Assembly: GCF_013618625.1 (NCBI RefSeq)
Contig: NZ_JABRWO010000005.1
Coordinates: forward strand, 62,001 to 126,000
Source of the DNA: Bremerella alba
GTDB taxonomy: Bacteria > Planctomycetota > Planctomycetia > Pirellulales > Pirellulaceae
Length of the DNA stretch: 64,000 bases
Reading direction: 5' to 3'
Shown: positions 46,795 to 56,072 of the stretch, piece by piece
Layout of the letters: each line of letters starts with the position of its first letter
How positions within the stretch are numbered: position 1 is the first letter of the stretch
Position numbers and translations under genes: made by a program
Notes under the pieces: generated by a model
The model's input: the letters and a program-made list of their open reading frames with translations, nothing else
Databases searched by the model: none
What the model was told of the DNA's origin: nothing

Positions 46795-48870
46795 CTACGA
46801 AGCACCTTTTTTCGGTCTTGGAATTTTGCCGCCGGCTCGGGTGCGGCGGCCGCGTTTACCACCTTTGCCCCCACTTCCACCTTCGACATCGCTCTTCTTT
46901 TTACCGACCGAATCTTCCATCTTCGAAATTCGATCGCGAATGGACGCGGCTCGCTCGAACTCGAGGTTCTCGGCTGCTTCCAGCATTTCAGTCTGCAGTT
47001 CGTTGATGAATTCCTGCGTGATAATCTCGGAGTCATCATTGCGGCCGACGGCTTCGTTCGCTTTACGATGTGCGTCCGCTTCTGACTCGATACCGCGGCG
47101 GATATTCTTCTTGATCGTCTCTGGCGTGATATTGTGCTCTTTGTTGTAGGCCTGTTGAATTTCACGACGTCGGGCCGTCTCGTCGATTGCACTTTGCATG
47201 GCCGCAGTCATTTTGTCCGCGTACATGATCACCTTGGCATTCACGTTACGAGCCGATCGCCCGACGGTTTGAATCAACGAGGTTTCGCTGCGCAGAAAGC
47301 CTTCCTTGTCGGCATCGAGAATGGCCACCAACGAAACTTCCGGCAGGTCGAGACCTTCCCTCAACAGGTTCACCCCGACCAAACAGTCGAACTTGCCTTC
47401 ACGAAGATCACGCAGCAGTTCAACTCGCTCGAACGCGTCGAGTTCGCTATGCAACCACTTACACGGAACCCCTTTTTCGTTGAAGTAGTGCGAAAGATCT
47501 TCGGCGAGTCGCTTGGTCAATGTGGTCACTAGCGTTCGCTCGCCGGCGACAATGCGGGCCCGGATCTCTTCCAACAAGTGCGGTACCTGACCACGAGCCG
47601 GGCAGACTTCAATCACCGGATCGAGCAATCCGGTCGGGCGAATGATTTGCTCGACCACTTCGCCGGTTGTCTTTTCCAACTCGTACTTGGATGGGGTCGC
47701 TGAGACGAAAACCGTTTGGTTCAGGATGCTTTCCCATTCCTCGAACTTCATCGGCCGGTTATCCATCGCGCTGGGCAGGCGAAAACCGTGCTCGACCAAA
47801 TTCATCTTGCGGCTGCGATCGCCATGATACATGGCCGAGATCTGCGACACCGTCACGTGCGATTCGTCGACAAACAACAGGAAGTCATCCGGAAAGAAGT
47901 CGTATAGCGTGCTCGGCGGAGCCCCCCTGGGACGCCCCGACAATGGCTGGCTATAGTTTTCGATCCCCGGGCAGAAGCCCACTTCCTGCATCATCTCCAG
48001 GTCGAACCGAGTTCGCGCGTTAAGCCGCTGGGCTTCGAGCAACTTGCCGGCCTGCTTCAGCTCTTCCAGGCGGCCGTTGAGTTCTGCGCGGATATTCGCC
48101 ACGGCCTTTTCGATACGTTCTTCTGGCATCACAAAGTGCTTTGCCGGATAGATGAACAGTTGATCTTGCTGGCTGATGATTTCGCCAGTGGTGGGGTTAA
48201 TGATCGCCAACTGCTCGACTTCGTCTCCCCACAATTCAATGCGGTAGGCGAACTCTTCGTACGAAGGCCAGATCTCCAGGCAATCGCCTCGAACACGGAA
48301 CTTCGATCGTTCGAAGCCGACGTCGTTCCGTTCGTAAAGGATGTCGACCAGGCGGGAAAGGATGTCATCGCGATCGACCATCTGCCCCTTACGAATGCTG
48401 ACCATCATCTTCTTGTAGTCGTCGGGCGAACCCAAGCCGTAGATGCTGGACACGCTCGCCACGATGATGACGTCGCGGCGACTGACCAGAGCACTGGTCG
48501 AAGCGAGACGCAGACGATCGATCTCATCGTTGATCGAAGCATCTTTCTCGATGTAGATATCGCGCTGCGGAATGTACGCTTCCGGCTGGTAATAGTCGTA
48601 GTAGCTGACGAAGTAATGAACCGCGTTGTTGGGAAAGAAGTCTTTGAATTCCGAGTAGAGCTGGGCGGCCAGGGTTTTGTTGTGTGAGATCACCAGCGCT
48701 GGACGCTGCATGTTTTGGATGACGTTCGCCATGGTGAACGTCTTGCCGGAGCCCGTCACCCCGAGCAGACATTGGTGCTTCTTGCCAGCCAGGATACCCT
48801 CGGTCAGGGACTTAATCGCGGCAGGCTGATCTCCGGCGGGCTTAAACTCGGATGCTAGCTGGAATTCCAC
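46795..48870 (-). CDS. uvrB: Excinuclease ABC subunit B
   Basis: 691 residues, normal. DNA-damage verification helicase of nucleotide excision repair. Walker A LLGVTGSGKTFTMANV, beta-hairpin region YYDYYQPEAYIPQRDIYIEKD, DEIDRLR, DESH box in LLFVDESHVTV, motif VI QTVGRSARN and the C-terminal UVR motif EFINELQTEMLEAAENLEFE. A Lys/Gly/Arg-rich tail follows. ATG 48870. Confidence 0.97.
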   Translation of the reverse strand: MEFQLASEFKPAGDQPAAIKSLTEGILAGKKHQCLLGVTGSGKTFTMANVIQNMQRPALVISHNKTLAAQLYSEFKDFFPNNAVHYFVSYYDYYQPEAYIPQRDIYIEKDASINDEIDRLRLASTSALVSRRDVIIVASVSSIYGLGSPDDYKKMMVSIRKGQMVDRDDILSRLVDILYERNDVGFERSKFRVRGDCLEIWPSYEEFAYRIELWGDEVEQLAIINPTTGEIISQQDQLFIYPAKHFVMPEERIEKAVANIRAELNGRLEELKQAGKLLEAQRLNARTRFDLEMMQEVGFCPGIENYSQPLSGRPRGAPPSTLYDFFPDDFLLFVDESHVTVSQISAMYHGDRSRKMNLVEHGFRLPSAMDNRPMKFEEWESILNQTVFVSATPSKYELEKTTGEVVEQIIRPTGLLDPVIEVCPARGQVPHLLEEIRARIVAGERTLVTTLTKRLAEDLSHYFNEKGVPCKWLHSELDAFERVELLRDLREGKFDCLVGVNLLREGLDLPEVSLVAILDADKEGFLRSETSLIQTVGRSARNVNAKVIMYADKMTAAMQSAIDETARRREIQQAYNKEHNITPETIKKNIRRGIESEADAHRKANEAVGRNDDSEIITQEFINELQTEMLEAAENLEFERAASIRDRISKMEDSVGKKKSDVEGGSGGKGGKRGRRTRAGGKIPRPKKGAS

Positions 48871-48997
48871 TCCGTCTCCCTTTCCTCTTCTCGACTGGCC
48901 TCGGCAACCGCCGGCAGATTGCTAGGCAAACATGCTGGCGGAAATGCGCTACCCCGAATCGATCTATTCTAACGACTCTGCTGCAGACTTGGGGGGA

Positions 48998-49324
48998 CTA
49001 CTCCCCCATGCTTCCTAAAGATGCCAGCAACTCGCCCATTTCTCCGGCGGCATGGGCATCGCCTTGCTGGCGAGCAATCTCGATCCCTTCGCGGAGAACC
49101 GTTCGCGAATCCTCTATCTCACCCATCTCCGCTAACATCTGGCCACACATAAACCATGCCGCCACATAGGGGGGAGCACCGCGCATCAGCTTCTCGAACT
49201 CGGCTCGGGCTTGGTCGTGGCTGCCTTCTTTACGCAATTCCATGGCCAGACCATAGAGCAGGAAGGTGTCGCTGGGGTCGTTTTCTAACAAGCTGAGGAT
49301 CTGTTGTTTGCGTGAATTCGTCAC
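48998..49324 (-). CDS. TPR-repeat protein, 108 aa
   Basis: 108 residues with two to three tetratricopeptide-like helical pairs: DTFLLYGLAMELRKEGSHDQARAEFEKL, YVAAWFMCGQMLAEMGEIEDSRTVLREGIEIA. Such repeats bind partner proteins. Start is GTG 49324; no strong ribosome site. Upstream of uvrB on the same strand (127 bp apart). Confidence 0.8.
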   Translation of the reverse strand: MTNSRKQQILSLLENDPSDTFLLYGLAMELRKEGSHDQARAEFEKLMRGAPPYVAAWFMCGQMLAEMGEIEDSRTVLREGIEIARQQGDAHAAGEMGELLASLGSMGE

Positions 49325-49490
49325 GAAGTTGTTGCTCTCATTAGGATTACGTCGAACAGGAACATTCCGAACAGGATACCTAAACCATCCATTCTCCGAA
49401 ATCCGAACAATTCTTTAAACCACTAATATTGGAATGACCGATACCCAGATAGGAATCCAAATATTGTTTCGATGGGTGACAGGAAATTCA

Positions 49491-51758
49491 ATGATGCATC
49501 GTAGCGCAATTCTGGGAACCGCGGGACTCATCCTGCTCGCCGCCCTCGGCCACATGGTCATTTCGGGACTGATGCCTCAACAGGAAGTTTCGGCCGAGAC
49601 GAAGAAATCGGTTGTTCACGAGTTTTCGACTCCTGCGCCCAGCCGCTTTACTGCGCCGGAAAGCTCTGTGCCGTTGCAGCCCATGCCGGCTCGGATTAGT
49701 TCTCAGCCCATGTCGTCGATCGATACCGGTATGCGACTGACTTCAGGTGAAGAGTCGACACAGCCGTCCAGCCGTCGTCGAGTAACCACCTCGCAATTGG
49801 AAGCGCCGACCGAAGTCGAACCGGCCCCGGCCGCGAATGCACCGGCGGGTCTGCCGTCTTCGCTCGACGAAGCGCTGAGCCGTTTCCGTGACAATCCGGT
49901 TTCGATTGGCAGCGAGCCCGAGCAAACCAAATCAGCCCCTGAGCTGGAAGCACCGGCAGACAAACAGCCACCAGCATCGCCGATGCCCAAGCCTGCGGCC
50001 CCAACCCAGGCGAACCCCTATCGCTTCCAACCTAGCTCAGCCGCGAACGAAGCCCCAGCGGCCAATGGAGCCGCATCGATCGGCGCGACGCCTTCGGCAG
50101 TGAAGGAAGACCCCAAGCCTGAATTAAAGCCCGAGCCAAAACCTGAACCTAAACCGCAATCGACTTCACCGCAACCCACGGCCATTCCTCGGCAGACGCT
50201 TTCTACCGTCGAGACGCCTGCTCCGAAGCCTCAACCGGCGCCCACTTCCACAGCGTTGTTCACTGTCAACAGCCCGGTCGTAGTCGTCGATGCAGCAGGG
50301 CCCAAATCGCTGGTCATCGGCAAGCCGTCGACCTATCGCATTCATGCTCGCAACATGGGCGATGCCAGTGCTCGCCAAGTAACAATACAAATGATTCTAC
50401 CCCAGGGCATTCAACTGCAAGACCTGCGTGGATCGCTTGGTTCCCCGCGTCAGGTGACGTCGCAAAGCGGCATGATGGCTGTTCAATGGGACATTCCCGT
50501 TCTGCCAGCTCATAGCGAAGGATCGCTCGACCTGGGATTGGTCGCTACGCAAACGCGTCCGTTTGAGCTGGGCATGGAAGTCGCCTACGCTCCGTTAAGT
50601 GCGAAATCGTCGATCTCAGTGCTTGAGCCGAAGCTCGACATGGTGATCGATGGCCCGCAGGACATTTTGTTTGGCGACTCGCAGATCTTCAAAGTCATTG
50701 CTAAGAATACCGGGACCGGCCCAGCCGAGAACGTTTCGATTACGATCATGCCGATCAAGAAGGGGCAAAACCCGACGGTCATCGATTCGATCGGAACGAT
50801 TGCCCCCGGCGATCAGAAAGTCATCGAATTGGAGCTGACCGCCAAGCAGGCTGGTACGCTTGCCTTGCGAGCGGAAACGTCTGCTGACAACGGATTAAGT
50901 GCCGCTGCTGCCCACGACGTTTTGGTGCGTCGCGCCGAACTGGCCGTCAATGCCCAAGGGCCTGGGATCAAGTACGCCGCGACGACGGCCTCTTACACGG
51001 TTGTCGTTGTGAACTCCGGAAACGCTCCGGCGAGCAGCATCCTAGTCGAAGCTCAGCTTCCGACGGGGTCAAAGTTCGTATCGGCTTCGCACGGTGGTAC
51101 GCTCGACGAAGCATCTGGCCGCGTGACCTGGAACTTGCCGAAGTTGGAAGCCGGCACCCAACAGCCACTGCAGGTTGTTAGCACGTTAATGGTCGAAGGA
51201 AACAACATCTTGCAGGTCAGTGCCAACGCCGATCAGGGGCTCTCCAGCCGCCACGAAATGATCACTCGCGTGGAATCGGTCGCCGACTTGAAACTGCTGG
51301 TAAACGATCCGACCGGTCCAATTCCGGTGGGTCAGGAAGTCGAATATGAGTTCAGCTTGAACAACCGCGGCACGAAGGAAGCCCGAGGCGTGAAGGTCAC
51401 CGTCAGCTTCGGCAGCGGTATTGAGCCTGTTTCCGTCGAAGGTGGCAAAGGGACGATCCAGGGCGATGTGGTTCAACTAAACACGATTCCGGCCGTCAAC
51501 GCTGGGCAAGAGATCGTTGTCAAAGTGAAAGCCCGCGGACGTAGCGAAGGGAATCACACCTACCGGGCCGAAGTTCGCTGCGACGATCCAACGACCCGCC
51601 TGGCAATTGAAGAGTCGACTCACTTCTATGGGGCGGCCATTCAAACAGCTTCGCCTCAGATGCCAGCGACACGGTTCCAACAGCAGCCACCTGCCCAGGC
51701 ACCCACTGGCAATGCTCCGGCACCGCTGAGCCCAACCCCATTCAGCCGCTATCAGTAA
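49491..51758 (+). CDS. Exported DUF11-repeat protein
   Basis: 755 residues. A signal anchor (about residues 1-27, ILGTAGLILLAALGHMVISG), a long Pro/Ala/Glu/Lys-rich linker to about residue 270 (EPKPEPKPQS type repeats), then four beta-sandwich repeats of the DUF11/CARDB kind, each opening with patterns such as KSLVIGKPSTYRIHARNMGDASA, ILFGDSQIFKVIAKNTGTGPA, YAATTASYTVVVVNSGNAPAS and IPVGQEVEYEFSLNNRGTKEA. A cell-envelope protein, probably structural. ATG 49491 with AGGA 6 bp before it; ATG 49434 is open. Confidence 0.88.
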   Translation: MMHRSAILGTAGLILLAALGHMVISGLMPQQEVSAETKKSVVHEFSTPAPSRFTAPESSVPLQPMPARISSQPMSSIDTGMRLTSGEESTQPSSRRRVTTSQLEAPTEVEPAPAANAPAGLPSSLDEALSRFRDNPVSIGSEPEQTKSAPELEAPADKQPPASPMPKPAAPTQANPYRFQPSSAANEAPAANGAASIGATPSAVKEDPKPELKPEPKPEPKPQSTSPQPTAIPRQTLSTVETPAPKPQPAPTSTALFTVNSPVVVVDAAGPKSLVIGKPSTYRIHARNMGDASARQVTIQMILPQGIQLQDLRGSLGSPRQVTSQSGMMAVQWDIPVLPAHSEGSLDLGLVATQTRPFELGMEVAYAPLSAKSSISVLEPKLDMVIDGPQDILFGDSQIFKVIAKNTGTGPAENVSITIMPIKKGQNPTVIDSIGTIAPGDQKVIELELTAKQAGTLALRAETSADNGLSAAAAHDVLVRRAELAVNAQGPGIKYAATTASYTVVVVNSGNAPASSILVEAQLPTGSKFVSASHGGTLDEASGRVTWNLPKLEAGTQQPLQVVSTLMVEGNNILQVSANADQGLSSRHEMITRVESVADLKLLVNDPTGPIPVGQEVEYEFSLNNRGTKEARGVKVTVSFGSGIEPVSVEGGKGTIQGDVVQLNTIPAVNAGQEIVVKVKARGRSEGNHTYRAEVRCDDPTTRLAIEESTHFYGAAIQTASPQMPATRFQQQPPAQAPTGNAPAPLSPTPFSRYQ

Positions 51759-51764
51759 GCGGCA

Positions 51765-52742
51765 CTAAGGGGCATGACGGCTGATTAGGGGGCGAAGATC
51801 GTATCGAAAGATCGCCTCCTTTTCGGGAACCGACATCAGCAACGCATCTTGCCACAGTGCCAGCCCGAAGACGCTGTTGCTGCGACACGAGATCACTTCC
51901 AGCAGCTTGCCGCTGTCCGTATCGATCACCGCGACTTCCCCTCGGTCCCACAGGCTGACATACAGCCAGTTTCGGCGATCGATCGCGATATGGCCAAGTC
52001 GACCAAGCTCTTCCGGGTTTTGAACGTCTAGCAGTAGATTTAGAAAGTACGCGGCAATCTTTTCAGATGCGCCGTCTTGTGGATCGGTTCCATAGATCGA
52101 TATTTGCCCCCGACCAGACTCGGCAAGGTACAGCGTCTTTCCGTTGGAGCTCAAACAAATTCCGGTCGGTTGGTCGAGCTCATCGGCCAGTAGCACGGGA
52201 CGATTCGTCACGACATCGAATCGGTATAGAGCCCCGTTGGGTCCCTCGCTCGAGGCCCGTTCCGGCTCTGAGAAATAGATATTTCCACCAGGGCCAATGT
52301 CGATGGCGAACAGCGAGTCGAAACGACGACCTTGGATTCGGTCGGCGAGTGTGGTCACCATCTTCGTTTCAGGCGTATAACGCAGCACACGGCCACGCTC
52401 GGAGTCGAGCACGAGAATACGCTGATCGTCATCCAGCGCGATACCGACCAGAGTCGAGGCTTTGTCTTGGTCTGCGGCGGCCTTCGGAGCATCGAAGAGC
52501 AGGGCGGCTCCCTCTTCTTCACTGATCTTGCCGACCGCCCCCAGGTGCCGATAGTTGGTTGCCAGGACGTTTCCTTGATCGTCGAAGCATAGCGCCGTAT
52601 GGCCGGCCAGGCCAGTTGCGAAAAGCTGGCACGACCTTGCCGCTGGAGTTTTCGGTTCATCCGAATGGGCAACTGCTGCCCAGGCCAGACAGCTCGTGAC
52701 GGCCAGGAGGCGAATCAATCGAGATGTAGTAATGGAACACAT
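51765..52742 (-). CDS. Exported NHL/SMP-30-like beta-propeller protein
   Basis: 325 residues with a signal peptide (SRLIRLLAVTSCLAWAAVAHS). The mature part repeats strand patterns of a propeller: HTALCFDDQGNVLATNY, LVGIALDDDQRILVLDSERGRVLRY, LFAIDIGPGGNIYFSEPE, PTGICLSSNGKTLYLAESGRGQISIY, HIAIDRRNWLYVSLWDRGEVAVID. Catalytic lactonase residues not obvious. ATG 52742 chosen for the signal peptide; 52799 is open. It ends 6 bp from the DUF11 gene's stop. Confidence 0.78.
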   Translation of the reverse strand: MCSITTSRLIRLLAVTSCLAWAAVAHSDEPKTPAARSCQLFATGLAGHTALCFDDQGNVLATNYRHLGAVGKISEEEGAALLFDAPKAAADQDKASTLVGIALDDDQRILVLDSERGRVLRYTPETKMVTTLADRIQGRRFDSLFAIDIGPGGNIYFSEPERASSEGPNGALYRFDVVTNRPVLLADELDQPTGICLSSNGKTLYLAESGRGQISIYGTDPQDGASEKIAAYFLNLLLDVQNPEELGRLGHIAIDRRNWLYVSLWDRGEVAVIDTDSGKLLEVISCRSNSVFGLALWQDALLMSVPEKEAIFRYDLRPLISRHAP

Positions 52743-52820
52743 ATCAGGAGGAGGCTTGAGGAGGAATTCGTATGACGATCCTTGTCCCGCATGCTTCATC
52801 CGTTGAAGTCTTCCAGGAAC

Positions 52821-54020
52821 TTAAGCCTGATCGGAATGCCGCTCGAATGCCAGGGGTTCGTCGGCACGCGGGTCGCCAATTTTGACAACCAACGACCCAT
52901 CCAACAGGTCTTCAATCGTTTGACCGATGACTTCGGCCCGCCACCCTTTAGCCAGGGGTGGTAACTCTCCGGACTTATCTAAATGATAGGCCACCAAATC
53001 TCGCACGTCTTGAATGGTACACGCCAAGCTGGGGGCAATACGGGCCTCGCGGCAGATGCTTCCCAGTGCCGCACTGAGAAATTGCCCAAGCACGGTGTAC
53101 TGCGAATTGGCGTTGCCCCGATGATTGGTGGGGCAGTCTTCATCCGGCAGTTCGATGGCCCGGCGAACGCAATCGGCCAGGTCATCGATATACGGATCGA
53201 GATCGCGGCGATTCATTCCGCGTAATGCTTTGATCTGCGAAACCTTGGCTGACTTGCGTTTGGACAGTTCCACCATCAGGTCGTCACGCAGGATGCGACG
53301 AGGTGGGACGTTCTGAGACTTTGCGTGGTGATCTCGCCAAGTCCAGATTTCGCGTACGATGGCCAGCGAGCGGCGATTCAAGTTGCCGATCCCCGAAACA
53401 CTACGCCATCCGGGTCGCATGGAATACTCTTCCCAGATCGTTTGGAAACGCGACATCTCGGCTTCCATCCAACTGGTTCGGCCCAAGTTCTCAATTTCTT
53501 CGGCCAGTTGCTGATAGATTTGGTCCAGATAAATGACGTCGTTCAAGGCGTATTCGATCTGCAGCGTGGAAAGAGGGCGACCACGCCAGTTCGTGCGTGT
53601 TTCTCCCTTGGGAAGTCTTTCTCCCAATTGCCGAGTGATGAGATTGCCCAGCGAGATGGGGAACTCCATCCCGATCAGACCGGCGGCGACCTGCGTGTCG
53701 AACAGCCGCGTCGGTCTTTTGCCGGTTGCGCGAAAGCAGAACAGGAATTCTTCCCGCGCCGCATGCGCCACGACAGTCACGTCGTCACTGGTAATCAGAT
53801 CCCAAAAGGGAGTTAGATCGAGCATCCCCTTGGGGTCGATGACGGCCAGCCCCGACTTGCTTGCCACTTGAATGAGACATAAGTCGGGCAGGTACACATC
53901 CTCCGAAATAAACTCGGTATCGAAGAAGATATGCTTGTCAGCGGCCAGTTGTTGGCACAGCGTTTGTAAGTCACGGTCGTGACGGACGTAGGTGTAGTCC
54001 ACCGTCGTATCGCTTCTCAT
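52821..54020 (-). CDS. rnd: Ribonuclease D-like 3'-5' exonuclease with HRDC domain
   Basis: 399 residues: DEDDy exonuclease domain (about 1-200), then HRDC (about 215-295) and a helical C-terminus. Exo I is FFDTEFISE (Asp34, Glu36), exo III YALNDVIYLD (Tyr157, Asp161). In exo II the usual Asp of HAxxxD is replaced: VAHAAREEFLF has Glu91. Matures tRNA and other small RNA 3' ends if active. ATG 54020 (MRSDTTVDYT); TTG 54050 less likely. Confidence 0.88.
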   Translation of the reverse strand: MRSDTTVDYTYVRHDRDLQTLCQQLAADKHIFFDTEFISEDVYLPDLCLIQVASKSGLAVIDPKGMLDLTPFWDLITSDDVTVVAHAAREEFLFCFRATGKRPTRLFDTQVAAGLIGMEFPISLGNLITRQLGERLPKGETRTNWRGRPLSTLQIEYALNDVIYLDQIYQQLAEEIENLGRTSWMEAEMSRFQTIWEEYSMRPGWRSVSGIGNLNRRSLAIVREIWTWRDHHAKSQNVPPRRILRDDLMVELSKRKSAKVSQIKALRGMNRRDLDPYIDDLADCVRRAIELPDEDCPTNHRGNANSQYTVLGQFLSAALGSICREARIAPSLACTIQDVRDLVAYHLDKSGELPPLAKGWRAEVIGQTIEDLLDGSLVVKIGDPRADEPLAFERHSDQA

Positions 54021-54147
54021 CCGTGGAAAGTTTGAGACTACGCGGTCCAATCCCCGCAGTTACCGCTAACTAGTATCGGATAAACTTTCGCAGGCCGCAA
54101 AGGGTGAAAGTGCCCAATGCGACGAAAACTGACAGCGAGACCGACTT

Positions 54148-55782
54148 CTAAAGAAGAAAGACCAGCGAGACGATGCCCAAAATGGGCAGTAAGATCGGAA
54201 CGCTGAAGAACAAGACATAGCCAAAGAAACTCGGCATCTTGACGCCACTTTCTTCGGCGATGGCACGGACCATAAAGTTCGGACCGTTGCCGATATAAGT
54301 CATTGCTCCCATAAATACCGAACCCAAACTGATCGCAACCAGGTTGATGTAATGTGATCCGGAGGTGTTCTCGATAGCCGCGTTCAACGCCGCCGCATCC
54401 ATATTCGGGAACGCCGTCTTGAAGAAGACCAGGTAAGTTGGGGCGTTGTCTAATATTGAAGAGAGCCCGCCGGTAATCCAGTAAAACTTCATAGGTGTGT
54501 CGATACCCAGGCTTGGACCTTGCTCGTTTAAGATCTCTAAAGCTGGTTGCATACAGATGAAGATGCCGACAAACAACGCCGCCACTTCAACGATCGCGTG
54601 GTAGTTGAAACGGTTTTCATTGCGAACTTGCTTGCTTCCCAACCATAAGCTCAGACCAACCAAAGCCAGTTGAACAATCTCGCGGAGATAGACGAACGGA
54701 TACCAACCAATGCCTGGCAGCGGCTTGGTTGGATCGAGCAAAGCGACTGAGAAGATCACACCCACAAGCAATAAAGCATTAGGCCAAAGCCCTTGAATCC
54801 GCAGCGGAGTCGTCCGCACTTCATCACGCAAAACGTTTTCGGCGTCTTCTTTCGGATAGTAGTAAAACTTGTCCACCACCACATACAGGATCAACAACAA
54901 TATATTGGTTAACAGCCATGGCTTCCACAACGCCGTCATCGTCCAAAGGAAGTTAACCCCTTGCAGGTAACCCAAAAACAGCGGCGGGTCGCCGATCGGC
55001 AGCAAGCAGCCACCACAGTTACAGACCACAAAGATAAAGAAGACGACGGTATGCTGTCGGAAGCGGCGTTCCTTGTTGGTTTCCAGCAAAGGGCGAATCA
55101 GAAGCATGGCCGCACCAGTGGTACCGATGAAGCTGGCCAATAAACCACCAACGAGCATGAATGCGGCATTGGTGGTCGGGTGGGCCTTCAAGTCGCCCGA
55201 GATACGGATACCGCCGGAGATCACATAGAGTGAAAACAAGAGCACGATAAATGGAATGTATTCGCCCATGATGGCATGATCAATTCGATGCCAGGCGGCG
55301 CCCATGCTGGCGCCCTCGTAGATGGTCATGTAGTAAATCAACGTGACGACGGCCAGACCTACCGAGACAATCAAGCGATTCGTATTGCTTTCCCACCAAT
55401 GCTCGGTGAACTTCAAGAGCGGCAAAACCGCGATTGAACCCAGCAAGAGCACAAAAGGGGCAACCGCCCAAGGGTGAGGTAATGGATGACTGCCGTGATC
55501 GCCATGAGCTTCGCCTGCATGGGGGTCGGCATGTTCATCATGAAGATCGTGAGCAAGGGCCGCGTCGTGATGGGCCTCGGCAGCGGCATGCGTGTCCGCT
55601 GCAGCTTTCGGAGAAGTCGTCCAACCGGCGACCGATGCCACGGCATAAGCGACCAGCAAGACAACGATGCCGAGCAGCAAAGGTTTATCCGAGCCTGAGC
55701 CGCCTGAGTGATGATCGTCCACCGTCTGGTGTCCTCCGAGAATTCCGTTTATTTCGGTCGATGTGATTCCAGCTTGACCCAT
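54148..55782 (-). CDS. nhaD: NhaD-type sodium:proton antiporter
   Basis: 544 residues, inner-membrane transporter with about 12-13 hydrophobic segments. Family motifs: LLASFIGTTGAAMLLIRPLL, CNCGGCLLPIGDPPLFLGYL, ITGGLSSILDNAPTYLVFF, TYIGNGPNFMVRAIAEE. Between the first helix (about 33-52) and the next lies a loop (about 58-105) very rich in His, Asp and Ala. GAAGGTG precedes ATG 55782. Function: Na+ export in exchange for protons, fitting a marine or saline habitat. Confidence 0.92.
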   Translation of the reverse strand: MGQAGITSTEINGILGGHQTVDDHHSGGSGSDKPLLLGIVVLLVAYAVASVAGWTTSPKAAADTHAAAEAHHDAALAHDLHDEHADPHAGEAHGDHGSHPLPHPWAVAPFVLLLGSIAVLPLLKFTEHWWESNTNRLIVSVGLAVVTLIYYMTIYEGASMGAAWHRIDHAIMGEYIPFIVLLFSLYVISGGIRISGDLKAHPTTNAAFMLVGGLLASFIGTTGAAMLLIRPLLETNKERRFRQHTVVFFIFVVCNCGGCLLPIGDPPLFLGYLQGVNFLWTMTALWKPWLLTNILLLILYVVVDKFYYYPKEDAENVLRDEVRTTPLRIQGLWPNALLLVGVIFSVALLDPTKPLPGIGWYPFVYLREIVQLALVGLSLWLGSKQVRNENRFNYHAIVEVAALFVGIFICMQPALEILNEQGPSLGIDTPMKFYWITGGLSSILDNAPTYLVFFKTAFPNMDAAALNAAIENTSGSHYINLVAISLGSVFMGAMTYIGNGPNFMVRAIAEESGVKMPSFFGYVLFFSVPILLPILGIVSLVFLL

Positions 55783-55971
55783 GCTTGGTCACCTTCTTCT
55801 TGCCTAGGAAAGGTGTTACACAAATTACCGGTACCTGCGGAGACAATCCGGCCAAATATCGCCGATTTGAGGCATGGTAAGTGTGCCAAACGTTAGGTTA
55901 TGCTGGAGCGATTTAAGCTATCAGAGCTAGGTTTTCATGCCAAGGTGGCACGCTGGCGGGAACCCGATACG

Positions 55972-56004
55972 GATTATCACGGATTTACCGCTGATACCGT
56001 GGGA
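55972..56004. repeat. Degenerate CGGAT-repeat sequence
   Basis: CGGATTATCACGGATTTACC, similar to ACGGATTTCACGGAT inside the element at 23165-23322; upstream of the MfnB homologue. Likely relic of the same dispersed repeat. Confidence 0.35.
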
Positions 56005-56072
56005 CAGCCCGATTTGCAGATTTTTCCTGTTTAGCGTCGAATTCTTTATTTCCTCACGAAACGACTTGTTGC

